A stretch of DNA of 64,000 bases from Aquincola tertiaricarbonis (GTDB lineage Bacteria; Pseudomonadota; Gammaproteobacteria; Burkholderiales; Burkholderiaceae_C). The position numbers and the translations under genes were made by a program. A model generated the notes under the pieces. It had not been told where the DNA came from. It saw only the letters and a program-made list of their open reading frames with translations, and did no database searches. Positions 1 to 8,689 of this stretch are shown piece by piece (within the stretch, counting starts at the first letter, position 1; each line of letters begins with the position of its first letter). The DNA lies in the NCBI RefSeq assembly GCF_000969605.1, contig NZ_JZUE01000006.1, forward strand, positions 1-64,000. Reading direction: 5' to 3'.

Positions 1-1
1 C

Positions 2-55
2 AAGGGCAAGGCGGCCGGCTCACTGGCCACCGCGCTGCCCACCGGGCGGGACTGA
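2..55 (+). CDS. C-terminal end of an unidentified protein (partial)
   Basis: An open frame enters from the left edge and stops with TGA at 53-55, giving a tail that reads KGKAAGSLATALPTGRD. It is followed 30 bases later by a strong terminator hairpin, which fits the end of a transcription unit. Seventeen residues are too few to name a family, so no function is proposed. Confidence 0.45.
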   Translation, partial: KGKAAGSLATALPTGRD

Positions 56-85
56 CGCGCCGCCGGCGCCCCTGACGGACCCCCG

Positions 86-111
86 AGCGGCCTTCCAGGC
101 CGCTTTTTTTT
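86..111 (+). terminator. Rho-independent terminator
   Basis: A perfect 8-bp stem (AGCGGCCT 86-93, AGGCCGCT 97-104) with a 3-base loop TCC is followed directly by a run of seven T. It ends the transcription unit entering from the left and insulates it from the carotenoid operon that starts 68 bases further on. Confidence 0.9.
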
Positions 112-178
112 GTCCGCCGCCCGCGCCCGGGGCCGCGGGAGCGATGTTTGCCGAAGGCTGCGCTTGGAAAAGCGCACG

Positions 179-1420
179 ATGCAACTCGCCCTCCTCTGCC
201 CGCCCTACCCGGGCCACCTCAATCCCATGTTCGCCCTGGGCGACGCCCTGCGTCGCCGCGGGCATGCGGTGTCGTTCATCGGCATCGCCGACACCGGCGA
301 GGCGGTGACGCGGGCCGGCTTCGGCTTCGAGGCGGTGGGCGCCGACAGCTCCCATCCGCCCGGCACGCTGGCCCGGATGGAGGCGCGCCTGGCCGGTCTG
401 CGCGGGCTGCTGGGCATCGGCGGCGTGATCGACGACGTGGCGGCGATGACCGACATGCTGTGCCGCGAGGCCCCCGCAGTGATCGAACGGCTGCAGCCCG
501 GCGCCATCGTGTGCGACCAGCTGGAGCCGGCCGGCGGGCTGCTGGCACGGCGTTACCGCCTGCCGCAGGTGTCGGTCGCCAATGCCCTGATGCTGGACCG
601 CGAGCCGTATGTGCCACCGCCTTTTACCGATTGGCCCTACGCCCGCACCACCTGGGCACGCGAGCGCAACCTGGGGGGCTACCGCGTCAGCGACTGGATG
701 ATGGCCCGCGTGGCCACCGTGCTGGAGCGCTGGAGCCGCGACTACGGCCTGGCGCCCTGCCAGCGCACGGAGCACTGCCTGTCCGACCGCCAGATCGGCC
801 AGCTGTCGCCGGCGCTGGACTTTCCCCGCGAGTCCCTGGGCGACGGCTTCCACTACACCGGCCCCTTGCGCCAGCCGCTGGACGACGAGCCGGCCTGGCA
901 GCCGCCGCCCGGCGCACGCGGTCCGTTCGCCTTCGTCAGCCTGGGCAGCCTGCAGGGCGGGCGCTTCGGCCTGATCGCACGCCTGACACGCGCCTGCCGC
1001 GACGTCGGCCTCACGGCCATCGTGGCGCACAACGGCCGGCTGGATGCGGCGCAGGTGGCCCGGCTGCCGGGCGATCCGGTGGTGGCGCGCTACCTGCCGC
1101 AGCGGCAGGTGATCCGCCACTGCGCGCTGGTGGTCAGCCATGGCGGCATGAACACGGTGCTGGATGCGCTGGACGCCGGGGTGCCGCTGGCGCTGCTGCC
1201 GCTGGCCATGGAGCAGGGCGCAATCACGCAGCGTGTGCTGCGCGCCGGCGCCGGGCGGCGGCTGTCGGGCCTGCGCAGCGTGCCGGCGCTGCGGCGGCTG
1301 GTCACCGGCGTGCTGTCCGATGGGCGCCACCGCCAAAGGGCGGCGGAGCTGGGCGCTTCGCTGCAGGCGGGCGGCGGCGCGGCGCGGGCCGCGGAACTGG
1401 TGGAGCACCATGCGCACTGA
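179..1420 (+). CDS. crtX: CrtX-like carotenoid (zeaxanthin) glycosyltransferase
   Basis: This 413-residue protein is a GT1/UGT-type glycosyltransferase that should transfer a sugar, normally glucose from UDP-glucose, to hydroxyl groups of a xanthophyll such as zeaxanthin. The N-terminus MQLALLCPPYPGHLNPM is typical of the acceptor-binding Rossmann half. The C-terminal half carries the UGT signature region (YLPQRQVIRHCALVVSHGG, then DAGVPLALLPLAMEQG), where the nucleotide sugar binds. The frame is open back to base 110, but the ATG at 179 gives the natural family N-terminus. It is the first gene of crtX-crtY-crtI-crtB and its stop overlaps the crtY start (ATG 1410). The carotenoid context makes CrtX much more likely than a macrolide or flavonoid glycosyltransferase; the exact acceptor is inferred. 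Confidence 0.85.
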   Translation: MQLALLCPPYPGHLNPMFALGDALRRRGHAVSFIGIADTGEAVTRAGFGFEAVGADSSHPPGTLARMEARLAGLRGLLGIGGVIDDVAAMTDMLCREAPAVIERLQPGAIVCDQLEPAGGLLARRYRLPQVSVANALMLDREPYVPPPFTDWPYARTTWARERNLGGYRVSDWMMARVATVLERWSRDYGLAPCQRTEHCLSDRQIGQLSPALDFPRESLGDGFHYTGPLRQPLDDEPAWQPPPGARGPFAFVSLGSLQGGRFGLIARLTRACRDVGLTAIVAHNGRLDAAQVARLPGDPVVARYLPQRQVIRHCALVVSHGGMNTVLDALDAGVPLALLPLAMEQGAITQRVLRAGAGRRLSGLRSVPALRRLVTGVLSDGRHRQRAAELGASLQAGGGAARAAELVEHHAH

Positions 1421-2579
1421 AGCCCAGGACCTGGTGCTGGCCGGCGGCGGCCTGGCCAACGGCATGATCGCCTGGCGCCTGCGCCAGCTGCGGCCGGAAT
1501 TGCGGGTGACCCTGCTGGAGGCCGGACCCACCCTGGGCGGCAACCACACCTGGTGCTTCCATGACAGCGACCTGGACGCCGCCCAGCGCGCCTGGGTGGC
1601 GCCGCTGGTGGCGCACCGCTGGGCCCAGCACGTGGTGCTGTTCGACGAGCGCACCCGCACCGTGGCGGGTGGCTACAACGCGGTGACCTCCGAGCGCTTC
1701 CACGAGGTGCTGTCGCGCGAGCTGGGCGCGGTGGTGCGGCGGTCCACGCCCCTGCTGGAGGTGCGGCCGCGGCAGGCGCTGGCGGCCGACGGGCAGGTGT
1801 TCGATGCGCAGGCCGTGATCGACGGCCGCGGCTTCGCGCCCAGCCCGCAGCTGGACCTGCGCTACCAGAAGTTCCTGGGGCTGGAGCTGCAGCTCGAGCG
1901 CCCGCACGGCCTGGCCGGCCCCATCCTGATGGACGCGCGGGTGCCGCAGCTCGATGGCTACCGCTTCGTCTATACCCTGCCGCTGGCGGCCGACCGGCTG
2001 CTGGTGGAGGACACCTATTACGCCGACACGCCGGCCCTCAGCCCGGCGGCGCTGCGCACCCGGGCGCTGGACTACGCGGCCAGCCAGGGCTGGCCGGTGG
2101 CCCGGGTGCTGCGGGAGGAACAGGGCGTGCTGCCCATCGCCATCGACGGCGACATCGACGCCTTCTGGCGCGGCCGCCAGGGCCAGCCGGTGAGCGGCCT
2201 GCGGGCCGGGCTGTTCCATCCCACCACCGGCTATTCGCTGCCGCAGGCGGTGCGGCTGGCCGACCTGATCGCGCGGCAGCGCGACCTCTCCGCACCGGCG
2301 CTGGCGGCGGTGATCGAGCGGCATGCACGGGCCGTCTGGCGCTCTCAGTTCTTCTTCCGCGCCCTCAACCGCATGCTGTTCCTGGCCGGCCCGGCCGAGG
2401 GCCGGCACCGCGTGCTGGCGCATTTCTACCGGTTGCCCGATGGCCTGGTCGGTCGGTTCTACGGCGAGCGGCTGACGGTGGCCGACAAGCTGCGCATCGT
2501 GACCGGCAAGCCGCCCGTGCCGTTCTTCTCGGCGCTGAAAGTCCTGTTGCCGCCCCGGCGGATGGAGTCTCCTGCATGA
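1410..2579 (+). CDS. crtY: Lycopene beta-cyclase CrtY
   Basis: This 389-residue flavoprotein closes both ends of lycopene into beta-ionone rings to give beta-carotene. Visible family marks are the N-terminal dinucleotide fold (LVLAGGGLANGMIAWRL), the CrtY-type GGNHTWCFHDSDL segment near residues 42-54, and FVYTLPLAADRLLVEDTYY, which matches the conserved F-Y-LPL-EDT-Y block of bacterial CrtY. Length fits the family (about 380-390 aa). The ATG lies inside the last codons of crtX, so translation is probably coupled. Its stop overlaps the crtI start in an ATGA arrangement. Confidence 0.93.
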   Translation: MRTEAQDLVLAGGGLANGMIAWRLRQLRPELRVTLLEAGPTLGGNHTWCFHDSDLDAAQRAWVAPLVAHRWAQHVVLFDERTRTVAGGYNAVTSERFHEVLSRELGAVVRRSTPLLEVRPRQALAADGQVFDAQAVIDGRGFAPSPQLDLRYQKFLGLELQLERPHGLAGPILMDARVPQLDGYRFVYTLPLAADRLLVEDTYYADTPALSPAALRTRALDYAASQGWPVARVLREEQGVLPIAIDGDIDAFWRGRQGQPVSGLRAGLFHPTTGYSLPQAVRLADLIARQRDLSAPALAAVIERHARAVWRSQFFFRALNRMLFLAGPAEGRHRVLAHFYRLPDGLVGRFYGERLTVADKLRIVTGKPPVPFFSALKVLLPPRRMESPA

Positions 2580-4120
2580 AGCGTGATGGTTTGAAGACGG
2601 CCGCCGTGATCGGCGCGGGCATTGGCGGCATCGCCCTGGCGATCCGCCTGCAGGCGGCCGGCATCATGACCACGCTGTTCGAGCAGCGCGACAAGCCCGG
2701 CGGCCGCGCCTACGTGTACGAGGACGACGGCTTCATCTTCGACGCCGGGCCCACCGTCATCACCGACCCCGGCGCGCTGCGCTCGCTGTTCTCGCTGGCC
2801 GGCCGCCGCATGGACGACTACGTGGAGCTGGTGGAGGTCACGCCGCTGTACCGGCTGTGCTGGGAGGACGGCGACCACTTCGACTACGTCAACGACCAGG
2901 CCGAGCTGGAGCGGCAGATCGCCGAGCGTTCGCCGCGCGACGTGGAGGGCTACCGGCGCTTCCTGGCCTACTCGCGCGAGACCTTCGAGAAGGGTTACCT
3001 GCAGCTGGGCGCGGTGCCCTTCCTGTCGTGGCGCGACATGGCGCGCGCCGCGCCGCACATCGTCAAGCTGGCGGCCTGGCGCAGCGTGCACGACGCCGTG
3101 GCCGGCTTCATCCATGACGAGAAGCTGCGCCAGGTGTTTTCCTTCCATTCGCTGCTGGTGGGCGGCAACCCGTTCCAGACCTCGTCGATGTACTCGCTCA
3201 TCCATGCGCTGGAACGCGAATGGGGCGTGTGGTTCGCCCGCGGCGGCACCGGCGCGCTGATCCGGGGCATGGTCAGGCTGTTCGAGGACATCGGCGGCAC
3301 CGTGATGCTGGACACGCCGTGCGAAGCCATCACCACCGAAGGCAACCGCGCCACCGGCGTGAGCTTCCGCCACCGCGGCGCACCGGCCATCACCCTGCCC
3401 TTCGATGCGGTGGCCTCCAACGCCGACGTGGTGCACACCTACGACCGCCTGCTCTGTGGCCACCCGCGCGGGCGCAGCGAGGCCCGGCGCCTGAAGGGCA
3501 AGCGCTTCAGCATGTCGCTGTTCGTCATCTACTTCGGCCTGCGCGGCGAGCGGCCCGACCTCAAGCACCACACGGTGTGCTTCGGGCCGCGCTACCGCCA
3601 GCTGCTGGATGAGGTGTTCGGCCGCTGCGGCGGCGAGCTGCCGGCCGACTTCTCGCTGTACCTGCATGCGCCCAGCGTCACCGACCCCACGCTGGCGCCG
3701 CCCGGCCACAGCGCCTACTACGTGCTGGCGCCGGTGCCGCACCTGGGCCATACCCGCTTCGACTGGGCGGTGGAGGCCCCCCGCTACCGCGACCGCATCC
3801 TGCAGTACCTGGAGGAGCGCTACATCCCAGGCCTGCGCGCCGACCTGGTGACCTGCCGCACCTTCTCGCCGCTGGACTTCCGCACCGAGCTGGGCGCGCA
3901 CCTGGGCTCCGCCTTCTCGCTGGAGCCGCTGCTCACGCAAAGCGCGCTGTTCCGGCCGCACAACCGCGACAAGACCATCCCCAACCTCTATTTCGTGGGC
4001 GCCGGCACGCACCCGGGCGCCGGCATCCCCGGCGTGCTGGCCTCGGCCCAGGCCACCGCGGGCCTGATGCTGCAAGACCCGGTCTCCGCCCTCATCACCA
4101 CCGAAAGGACCGCGCCGTGA
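2576..4120 (+). CDS. crtI: Phytoene desaturase CrtI
   Basis: This 514-residue FAD-dependent desaturase converts phytoene to lycopene by successive dehydrogenations at the membrane. The N-terminal FAD-binding motif VIGAGIGGIALAIRL (residues 11-25) is followed by the family segment GGRAYVYEDDGFIFDAGPTV. The C-terminus has the bacterial desaturase signature NLYFVGAGTHPGAGIPGVL. Because the downstream cyclase makes beta-carotene, a four-step (lycopene-forming) enzyme is expected. It overlaps crtY upstream (ATGA) and crtB downstream (GTGA), so the four + strand genes form one tightly coupled operon. Confidence 0.95.
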   Translation: MKRDGLKTAAVIGAGIGGIALAIRLQAAGIMTTLFEQRDKPGGRAYVYEDDGFIFDAGPTVITDPGALRSLFSLAGRRMDDYVELVEVTPLYRLCWEDGDHFDYVNDQAELERQIAERSPRDVEGYRRFLAYSRETFEKGYLQLGAVPFLSWRDMARAAPHIVKLAAWRSVHDAVAGFIHDEKLRQVFSFHSLLVGGNPFQTSSMYSLIHALEREWGVWFARGGTGALIRGMVRLFEDIGGTVMLDTPCEAITTEGNRATGVSFRHRGAPAITLPFDAVASNADVVHTYDRLLCGHPRGRSEARRLKGKRFSMSLFVIYFGLRGERPDLKHHTVCFGPRYRQLLDEVFGRCGGELPADFSLYLHAPSVTDPTLAPPGHSAYYVLAPVPHLGHTRFDWAVEAPRYRDRILQYLEERYIPGLRADLVTCRTFSPLDFRTELGAHLGSAFSLEPLLTQSALFRPHNRDKTIPNLYFVGAGTHPGAGIPGVLASAQATAGLMLQDPVSALITTERTAP

Positions 4121-5070
4121 GTGCTCCGCCCCTCTCCCCGCTGCTGGACTATGCGCAGCGCGCGATCACGCGCGGCTCCAGCAGCTTCGCCTCGGCGGCG
4201 CGGCTGTTCGACAGCGAAACCCGCCAGAGCGTGGTGATGCTGTACGCCTGGTGCCGCCACTGCGACGACGTGGTCGACGGCCAGCAGGACGGCCATGGCC
4301 AGGCCGCCCAGGACCCCGCGGTGGGCGTGCAGCGCATCGAGGCCCTGGCCGACCAGACGCGCCGTGCGCTGCGCGGGCTGCCCACCGATGCGGCGCCCTT
4401 CGCCGCGCTGGCCGAGGTGGTCAAGCGCCACCGCATCCCCGAGCGCTTTCCGCTGGAACACCTGTCCGGCTTCCGCATGGACGTGGAGGCCCGCCGCTAC
4501 CAGACGCTGGAGGACACGCTGGACTACTGCTATCGCGTGGCCGGCGTGGTGGGCGTGATGATGGCGATGGTGATGGGCCGCCGCGACGACGTGACGCTGG
4601 ACCGCGCCGCCGACCTGGGCCTGGCCTTCCAGCTCACCAACATCGCCCGCGACGTGATCGACGACCATGCCGCCGGCCGGCTGTACCTGCCGGCGCAGTG
4701 GCTGGCCGAAGAGCAAGTGGACCCCAGCGAGGTGGCCGAGCCGCAGCACCGCGAGCGCGTGGCGCGGGTGGCGCAGCGCCTGGTGGATGCGGCCGAGCCG
4801 TACTACTCCTCGGCCGGGCTCGGCATCGCGGCGCTGCCGCTGCGATCGGCCTGGGCGGTGGCCACCGCGCGCGGCGTGTACCGCGAGATCGGACTGCAGG
4901 TGAAGGCGCGCGGCGGCGCCGCATGGGACCAGCGCATCAGCACCGGCAAGCGGCGCAAGCTGCACCATCTGCTGGCCGGCGGCATGGTGGCGGCCATGAG
5001 CCGCGCCGGCGTGAGCCGGCCGCCGCCTATGGCGCTGCGCGATCGGCTGTGGACGCGGCCGCGGGCCTGA
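4117..5070 (+). CDS. crtB: Phytoene synthase CrtB
   Basis: This 317-residue squalene/phytoene synthase family enzyme condenses two geranylgeranyl diphosphates to phytoene, the first committed step. Both aspartate-rich Mg-diphosphate motifs are present: DDVVD at residues 50-54 within YAWCRHCDDVVDG, and NIARDVIDD at 175-183 followed by GRLYLP. The start is a GTG overlapping the crtI stop (GTGA). The last 44 bases overlap, tail to tail, the end of crtW on the opposite strand, so the two carotenoid operons converge with no spacer and no terminator between them. Confidence 0.95.
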   Translation: MSAPPLSPLLDYAQRAITRGSSSFASAARLFDSETRQSVVMLYAWCRHCDDVVDGQQDGHGQAAQDPAVGVQRIEALADQTRRALRGLPTDAAPFAALAEVVKRHRIPERFPLEHLSGFRMDVEARRYQTLEDTLDYCYRVAGVVGVMMAMVMGRRDDVTLDRAADLGLAFQLTNIARDVIDDHAAGRLYLPAQWLAEEQVDPSEVAEPQHRERVARVAQRLVDAAEPYYSSAGLGIAALPLRSAWAVATARGVYREIGLQVKARGGAAWDQRISTGKRRKLHHLLAGGMVAAMSRAGVSRPPPMALRDRLWTRPRA

Positions 5071-5809
5071 TCCCGCCGGCCGACAGCTGCCGGCGCATCG
5101 CCGGCAGCCGCCACCACGGCGCATCGGGCCGCAGGTGATGCTCGTGGTGGTAGCCGAAGTGGAAGCAGGTGATCAGCGAGGCCCACAGCCCATAGGCATT
5201 GCTGCGGGCGCGGTGCCGGTCCGCGAAGCCGCCGTCGGCCTCCTCGCCCAGCCGGTGCGGCAGCCAGGTGCCGAAGGCGAACAGCTGCACCGACGACAGG
5301 ATCGCCGGCAGCGCCCAAAACAGCATCACCCGCTCGAAAGGCGCACCCAGGCCGAAGACGAACAGCGCCGTCATGCCGGCCACGCCCAGCAGCTCCGGCA
5401 GGCCGGTGTACTGGCGCATGAAGTTGCCGTACCAGGGCCAGAAGCGCCGGCCCTGCAGGTGGAAGTCGGGGTCTTCCGCGGTGCCGGGTGCGCGGTGGTG
5501 GTCCATGTGCCGGGGCTGGAAGCGGCCGATCCAGAAGCCGGCGTACAGCAGCATGCACAGCGCGCCCAGCGCGCGGTTGACCCACGGCCGCGCCGGTGCC
5601 AGCGTGCCGTGCATCGCGTCATGGGCGACGATGAACAGGCCCGTATCCAGCCAGCAGACCACCGCCACCATCAGCGGTACCAGCAGCAGGTCGGCGGTGC
5701 TCCAGCGGTGCAGGAACAAGGCGTAGCCCACGAGGGCCGCCCAGGCCAGCACCAGCAACAGCGCCAGGCCCACCCCGACCAGGGTCTGCCGGCCGCGTGG
5801 GTACTTCAC
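5027..5809 (-). CDS. crtW: Beta-carotene ketolase CrtW
   Basis: This 260-residue integral-membrane di-iron enzyme inserts 4-keto groups into beta-ionone rings, giving canthaxanthin from beta-carotene or astaxanthin from zeaxanthin. The histidine boxes are those of CrtW: HDAMH (63-67), HMDHH (101-105) followed by DPDFH (113-117), and HFGYHHEHH (217-225). Hydrophobic stretches fill residues 10-35, 42-62 and 140-185. The start is a GTG at 5809 overlapping the crtZ stop (GTGA); the frame is open further upstream inside crtZ, but only this start gives a normal length. General fatty-acid desaturase is the alternative, less likely given neighbours and motif spacing. Confidence 0.9.
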   Translation of the reverse strand: MKYPRGRQTLVGVGLALLLVLAWAALVGYALFLHRWSTADLLLVPLMVAVVCWLDTGLFIVAHDAMHGTLAPARPWVNRALGALCMLLYAGFWIGRFQPRHMDHHRAPGTAEDPDFHLQGRRFWPWYGNFMRQYTGLPELLGVAGMTALFVFGLGAPFERVMLFWALPAILSSVQLFAFGTWLPHRLGEEADGGFADRHRARSNAYGLWASLITCFHFGYHHEHHLRPDAPWWRLPAMRRQLSAGGIRPAAASTADRAAP

Positions 5810-6306
5810 GTCGATGCCCCCCGGCCGCGGCGGCGGGCCCGCAGTTCGGCGGCCAGCCGCGAAGGGTGCCGCGCAAACAGGAAGCCGAAGGACACCGCGC
5901 CCTCGCGCGTGCCCACCGCATGGTGCAGCCGGTGGGCCTGCACGAGGCGGGCGAGGTAGCCGCCGCGCCGCGGCGACCAGCGCAGCGGCCAGCGCCGGTG
6001 CACCAGGCCGTCGTGCACCAGGCCGTACAGCAGGCCATACAGCGTCATGCCCGCGGCCACCCAGTACAGCGGCCACCAGGGCCCCTGCCCCACGACGAAC
6101 AGCACCACCGCGATGGCGGCGAACACCACCGCATAGGCATCGTTGCGCTCGATGCGCGCCGGTCCGGGCTCATGATGCGAGCGGTGCCAGCCCCAGCCGG
6201 GGCCGTGCATCCACAGCCGGTGAACCAGGGCCGCCACGCCTTCCATCGCGATGGCGCTGGCCAGCACGATCAAGGCGCGCAGCACGAGGCCTCCTGCATC
6301 CGGCAT
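5806..6306 (-). CDS. crtZ: Beta-carotene 3-hydroxylase CrtZ
   Basis: This 166-residue membrane hydroxylase of the fatty acid hydroxylase superfamily adds 3-hydroxyls to beta-ionone rings (beta-carotene to zeaxanthin, canthaxanthin to astaxanthin). The CrtZ histidine pattern is complete: HRLWMH (29-34), HRSHH (41-45), HDGLVH (98-103) and HRLHH (125-129), with a hydrophobic pair at about 60-95. The ATG at 6306 shares one base with the crtE stop (TGATG), and the stop overlaps the crtW start. The hydroxyls it makes are the sites that CrtX could glycosylate. Confidence 0.93.
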   Translation of the reverse strand: MPDAGGLVLRALIVLASAIAMEGVAALVHRLWMHGPGWGWHRSHHEPGPARIERNDAYAVVFAAIAVVLFVVGQGPWWPLYWVAAGMTLYGLLYGLVHDGLVHRRWPLRWSPRRGGYLARLVQAHRLHHAVGTREGAVSFGFLFARHPSRLAAELRARRRGRGAST

Positions 6307-7241
6307 CACGGCATCCGTTCCTGCGGGCCGAGGTGAGCGGCGAACAGCGCATGCGTCAGCTGCATCAAGCCGCCACGCGGCTGCAGCAGTTCGCCGCGGG
6401 CGGCCTGCACATGCTTGCGCAGCAGGGCCTGGGCGCCGCCGCGGCCCAGCAGGCCGACGTAGGTGTCGCGGCCGGTGTCCTCGTCCTCGTCCACCAGGTC
6501 GTCGGCGATCTGGAAGGCCAGGCCCACATGCTGGGCATAGCTGCGCAGCCGGGCGCGCTGCGCGGCACTGGCCTGGCCGGCCAAGGCGCCCAGTTCCACC
6601 GCCGCCACGAACAGCGAACCCGTCTTCTGCTCGCCCACCTGCTCCACCAGCCGCAGGTTGGCACGGCCCGGCGCCGGCGCCACGTCGCATTGCTGGCCCG
6701 CGGACATGCCCTCGCTGCCGATGGTGCAGGCCAGCACCGCCACCATCGCGCACCGGGCTTCCGCCGACACCTGCGTCAGGCCACCGACCAGCGCGAAGGC
6801 TCGCGCGATGAGGCTGACGGCGGTGAGCATGGCGGTCGCCTCGCCGAACACCAGGTGGGTGGCCGGCTGCCCGCGCCGCAGCGGCGCGTCGTCCATGGCG
6901 GGCAGGTCGTCCAGCACCAGGGAGGCCGCATGCAGCATCTCGATCGCACAGCCGGCGTCCAGGGCCATGGCGTCGTCGGCTTCCAGCTCGCGCGCGGCCT
7001 GCAGCGCCAGCAGCGCACGCACCCGCTTGCCCATGCCCAGCACCGCATGCCGCATGGCAGGCGCCAGCGGATTGGGCTGGCTGCTGGCGTGGGGCACCAG
7101 GGGCAGCAGCTCGTCCAGCCGCTGGTTGATGCGGTCCACCAGGGCCGGCCACGGCTGCGCGCCCCCGACGGCGGTGGGGCCAGGCGCCGCGGCCGCAGGG
7201 GCGCAGCGCGGCTGGGGAGGCATCAGGTGGGTTTCCGGCAT
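6306..7241 (-). CDS. crtE: Geranylgeranyl diphosphate synthase CrtE
   Basis: This 311-residue trans-isoprenyl diphosphate synthase should extend FPP (or shorter allylic diphosphates) with IPP to the C20 precursor used by CrtB. The first aspartate-rich motif reads DDLPAMDD (111-118) and the second DDLVDED (247-253); GKRVRALL (71-78) occupies the usual GKRxRP site with alanine instead of proline. The first 30 residues are proline/alanine rich and may be partly untranslated, since a second in-frame ATG lies at codon 7. It is first of crtE-crtZ-crtW, 68 bases downstream of an MFS gene on the same strand. Farnesyl diphosphate synthase is the main alternative; context favours GGPP. Confidence 0.88.
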   Translation of the reverse strand: MPETHLMPPQPRCAPAAAAPGPTAVGGAQPWPALVDRINQRLDELLPLVPHASSQPNPLAPAMRHAVLGMGKRVRALLALQAARELEADDAMALDAGCAIEMLHAASLVLDDLPAMDDAPLRRGQPATHLVFGEATAMLTAVSLIARAFALVGGLTQVSAEARCAMVAVLACTIGSEGMSAGQQCDVAPAPGRANLRLVEQVGEQKTGSLFVAAVELGALAGQASAAQRARLRSYAQHVGLAFQIADDLVDEDEDTGRDTYVGLLGRGGAQALLRKHVQAARGELLQPRGGLMQLTHALFAAHLGPQERMP

Positions 7242-7309
7242 GGCATGTCCGTAGGGCGAGCATCACCGTTGGCAACTCCCGTTCCCGCGCCGCCCGCGGC
7301 GCCCGCCAG

Positions 7310-8605
7310 TCAGCCGCCGGGACCGCGCGGGACGGGCCGCGCAGGCGGCGGCCGGCCGAACAATGGCCGCGCCAGCAGCGCGAACGCCGCCACCAGCGCC
7401 CAGGCCGCCGGCCAGCCGCCGAGCGCGATGGCCACCGGGGTGAACAGCGGGGTGAGGAAGTAGGCGCTGAAGGCGAAGGTGTTGCCCAGGCCCAGCGCCG
7501 TGCCCACATGCTGCAGGCCGGCACGCACCGCCAGTTCGGTGAAGGCCACGCCATGCCAGCCGGAAGCCACGATGCCGCCCAGCACGATGGTGCCCAGCAG
7601 TGCCCACCGGGCCGCCGCGTCGCCGTGCGGCGCCCATGCCGAGAGCACCGCCAGCAGCCCGAAGAGCACGGCCACCGCCAGGCAGCTGCGTTGCAGGAAC
7701 GCGGGTCGGTTGCCATGCCGGTCGGTCCAGGCGCCGCTGCCCACGCGCAAGGCGCCGGCGCCCACCTGGTAGGCCACCATGGCGGCACTGGTCCAGGCCA
7801 TGCCGAAGCCGGCCACGTCGTGCAGGAACACGGCCAGGAAGCTGAGCACCGCGATCTGCGCCACGCACAGCGCGCCGATGGCCAGCACCAGGCGCCAGAT
7901 CGGCCAGCGCGCCAGCGGCGAGGCCCCGGCCGCCGGCCGGACCACGGCCACGGGCGGCTCGGCGGGCACGCGCAGCCACCGCCAGCAGGCCGCTGCGGCC
8001 ACCAGGCAGGCGGCGGCCAGCACGGCATACGCCGCGCGGAATCCCGCCTGGGCGGCCACCGCGGGCACGACCAAGGCGCCCAGGGCGCCGCCCGCCGGCA
8101 GCGCCGTCTGGCGGATGCTCATGGCCAGGCCGCGTTCGCCATCGGTGAACCAGGTCATCACCGCGCGGCCGCTGGCGCCGTTCACGCTGCCGCCGGCCAG
8201 GCCGATCAACGCCATGCCGGTGGCCAGCCAGGCCAGCGCGGGACGGTGGCCTTCCTGTGGCGAGACGAAGAGGGCCAGCCAGGCCAGCACCGCGGCGGTG
8301 AGGCCCAGGCCCCACAGCAGCACCCGCCGGTCGCCCAGCCGATCGGCCAGCATGCCCCACGGCAGCTCGCTCAGGGCGATGCCCAGCCCGACCGCAGCCA
8401 CGGCAATGCCCAGGCCGGAGGTGCTGAGCGCATAGGCCTCGCGCAGCAGCACTGCCGCCGCGGGCACGCCCGAGATCGCGGCGGAGAAGGCGGCATTGGC
8501 CGCAAAGCCGGCGGCCAGCACCCGCCAGCGATGCGAGGCGCCGGCGGCCGGTGCAGGATCGGCGCCCGCCTGGGCGGGCATGGCGTTGTGAGTGGGTCGA
8601 GTCAT
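7310..8605 (-). CDS. MFS transporter
   Basis: A 431-residue major facilitator with about 12 hydrophobic segments. Between the second and third helices it carries the MFS signature GMLADRLGDRRVLL, with a second copy, GAWTDRHGNRP, at the start of the C-terminal half. The start at 8605 is chosen because it leaves a short polar N-terminus; a further ATG at 8581 is also possible. It is divergent from the LysR gene at 8690 with a clear palindrome between them, so its expression is probably controlled by that regulator. Substrate cannot be read from sequence. Although it lies upstream of crtE on the same strand, a role in carotenoid biology is only a possibility. Confidence 0.8.
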   Translation of the reverse strand: MTRPTHNAMPAQAGADPAPAAGASHRWRVLAAGFAANAAFSAAISGVPAAAVLLREAYALSTSGLGIAVAAVGLGIALSELPWGMLADRLGDRRVLLWGLGLTAAVLAWLALFVSPQEGHRPALAWLATGMALIGLAGGSVNGASGRAVMTWFTDGERGLAMSIRQTALPAGGALGALVVPAVAAQAGFRAAYAVLAAACLVAAAACWRWLRVPAEPPVAVVRPAAGASPLARWPIWRLVLAIGALCVAQIAVLSFLAVFLHDVAGFGMAWTSAAMVAYQVGAGALRVGSGAWTDRHGNRPAFLQRSCLAVAVLFGLLAVLSAWAPHGDAAARWALLGTIVLGGIVASGWHGVAFTELAVRAGLQHVGTALGLGNTFAFSAYFLTPLFTPVAIALGGWPAAWALVAAFALLARPLFGRPPPARPVPRGPGG

Positions 8606-8650
8606 GCGGCGATTGCAGCCCGATGCACCTGGCGAATCAATCGGCCCCGC

Positions 8651-8667
8651 TGCAGATGACTTCTGCA
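8651..8667. promoter_or_regulatory. LysR-type operator between divergent genes
   Basis: A perfect inverted repeat TGCAGA-TGACT-TCTGCA lies in the 84-base gap between the divergent MFS and LysR genes, 22 bases before the LysR start. Its position and symmetry suit the binding site of that LysR protein, controlling both the transporter and itself. Confidence 0.6.
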
Positions 8668-8689
8668 TGCAGCGCAATAGACTGGCCGC

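Noticed and set aside
110-178. Upstream extension of the crtX frame to base 110
   Set aside because: The extra 23 residues are Arg/Ala-rich and begin inside the T tract of the terminator. ATG 179 gives the family N-terminus.
179-7241. Part of a photosynthesis gene cluster
   Set aside because: No bch, puf or spheroidene-pathway genes (crtC, crtD, crtF) are present; the set is that of beta-carotene-derived xanthophylls.
5806-8028. A 740-codon minus-strand frame that includes crtZ at its end
   Set aside because: Only the last 166 codons match a family (CrtZ). The rest is antisense or out of frame to crtE and the MFS gene, which are better supported.
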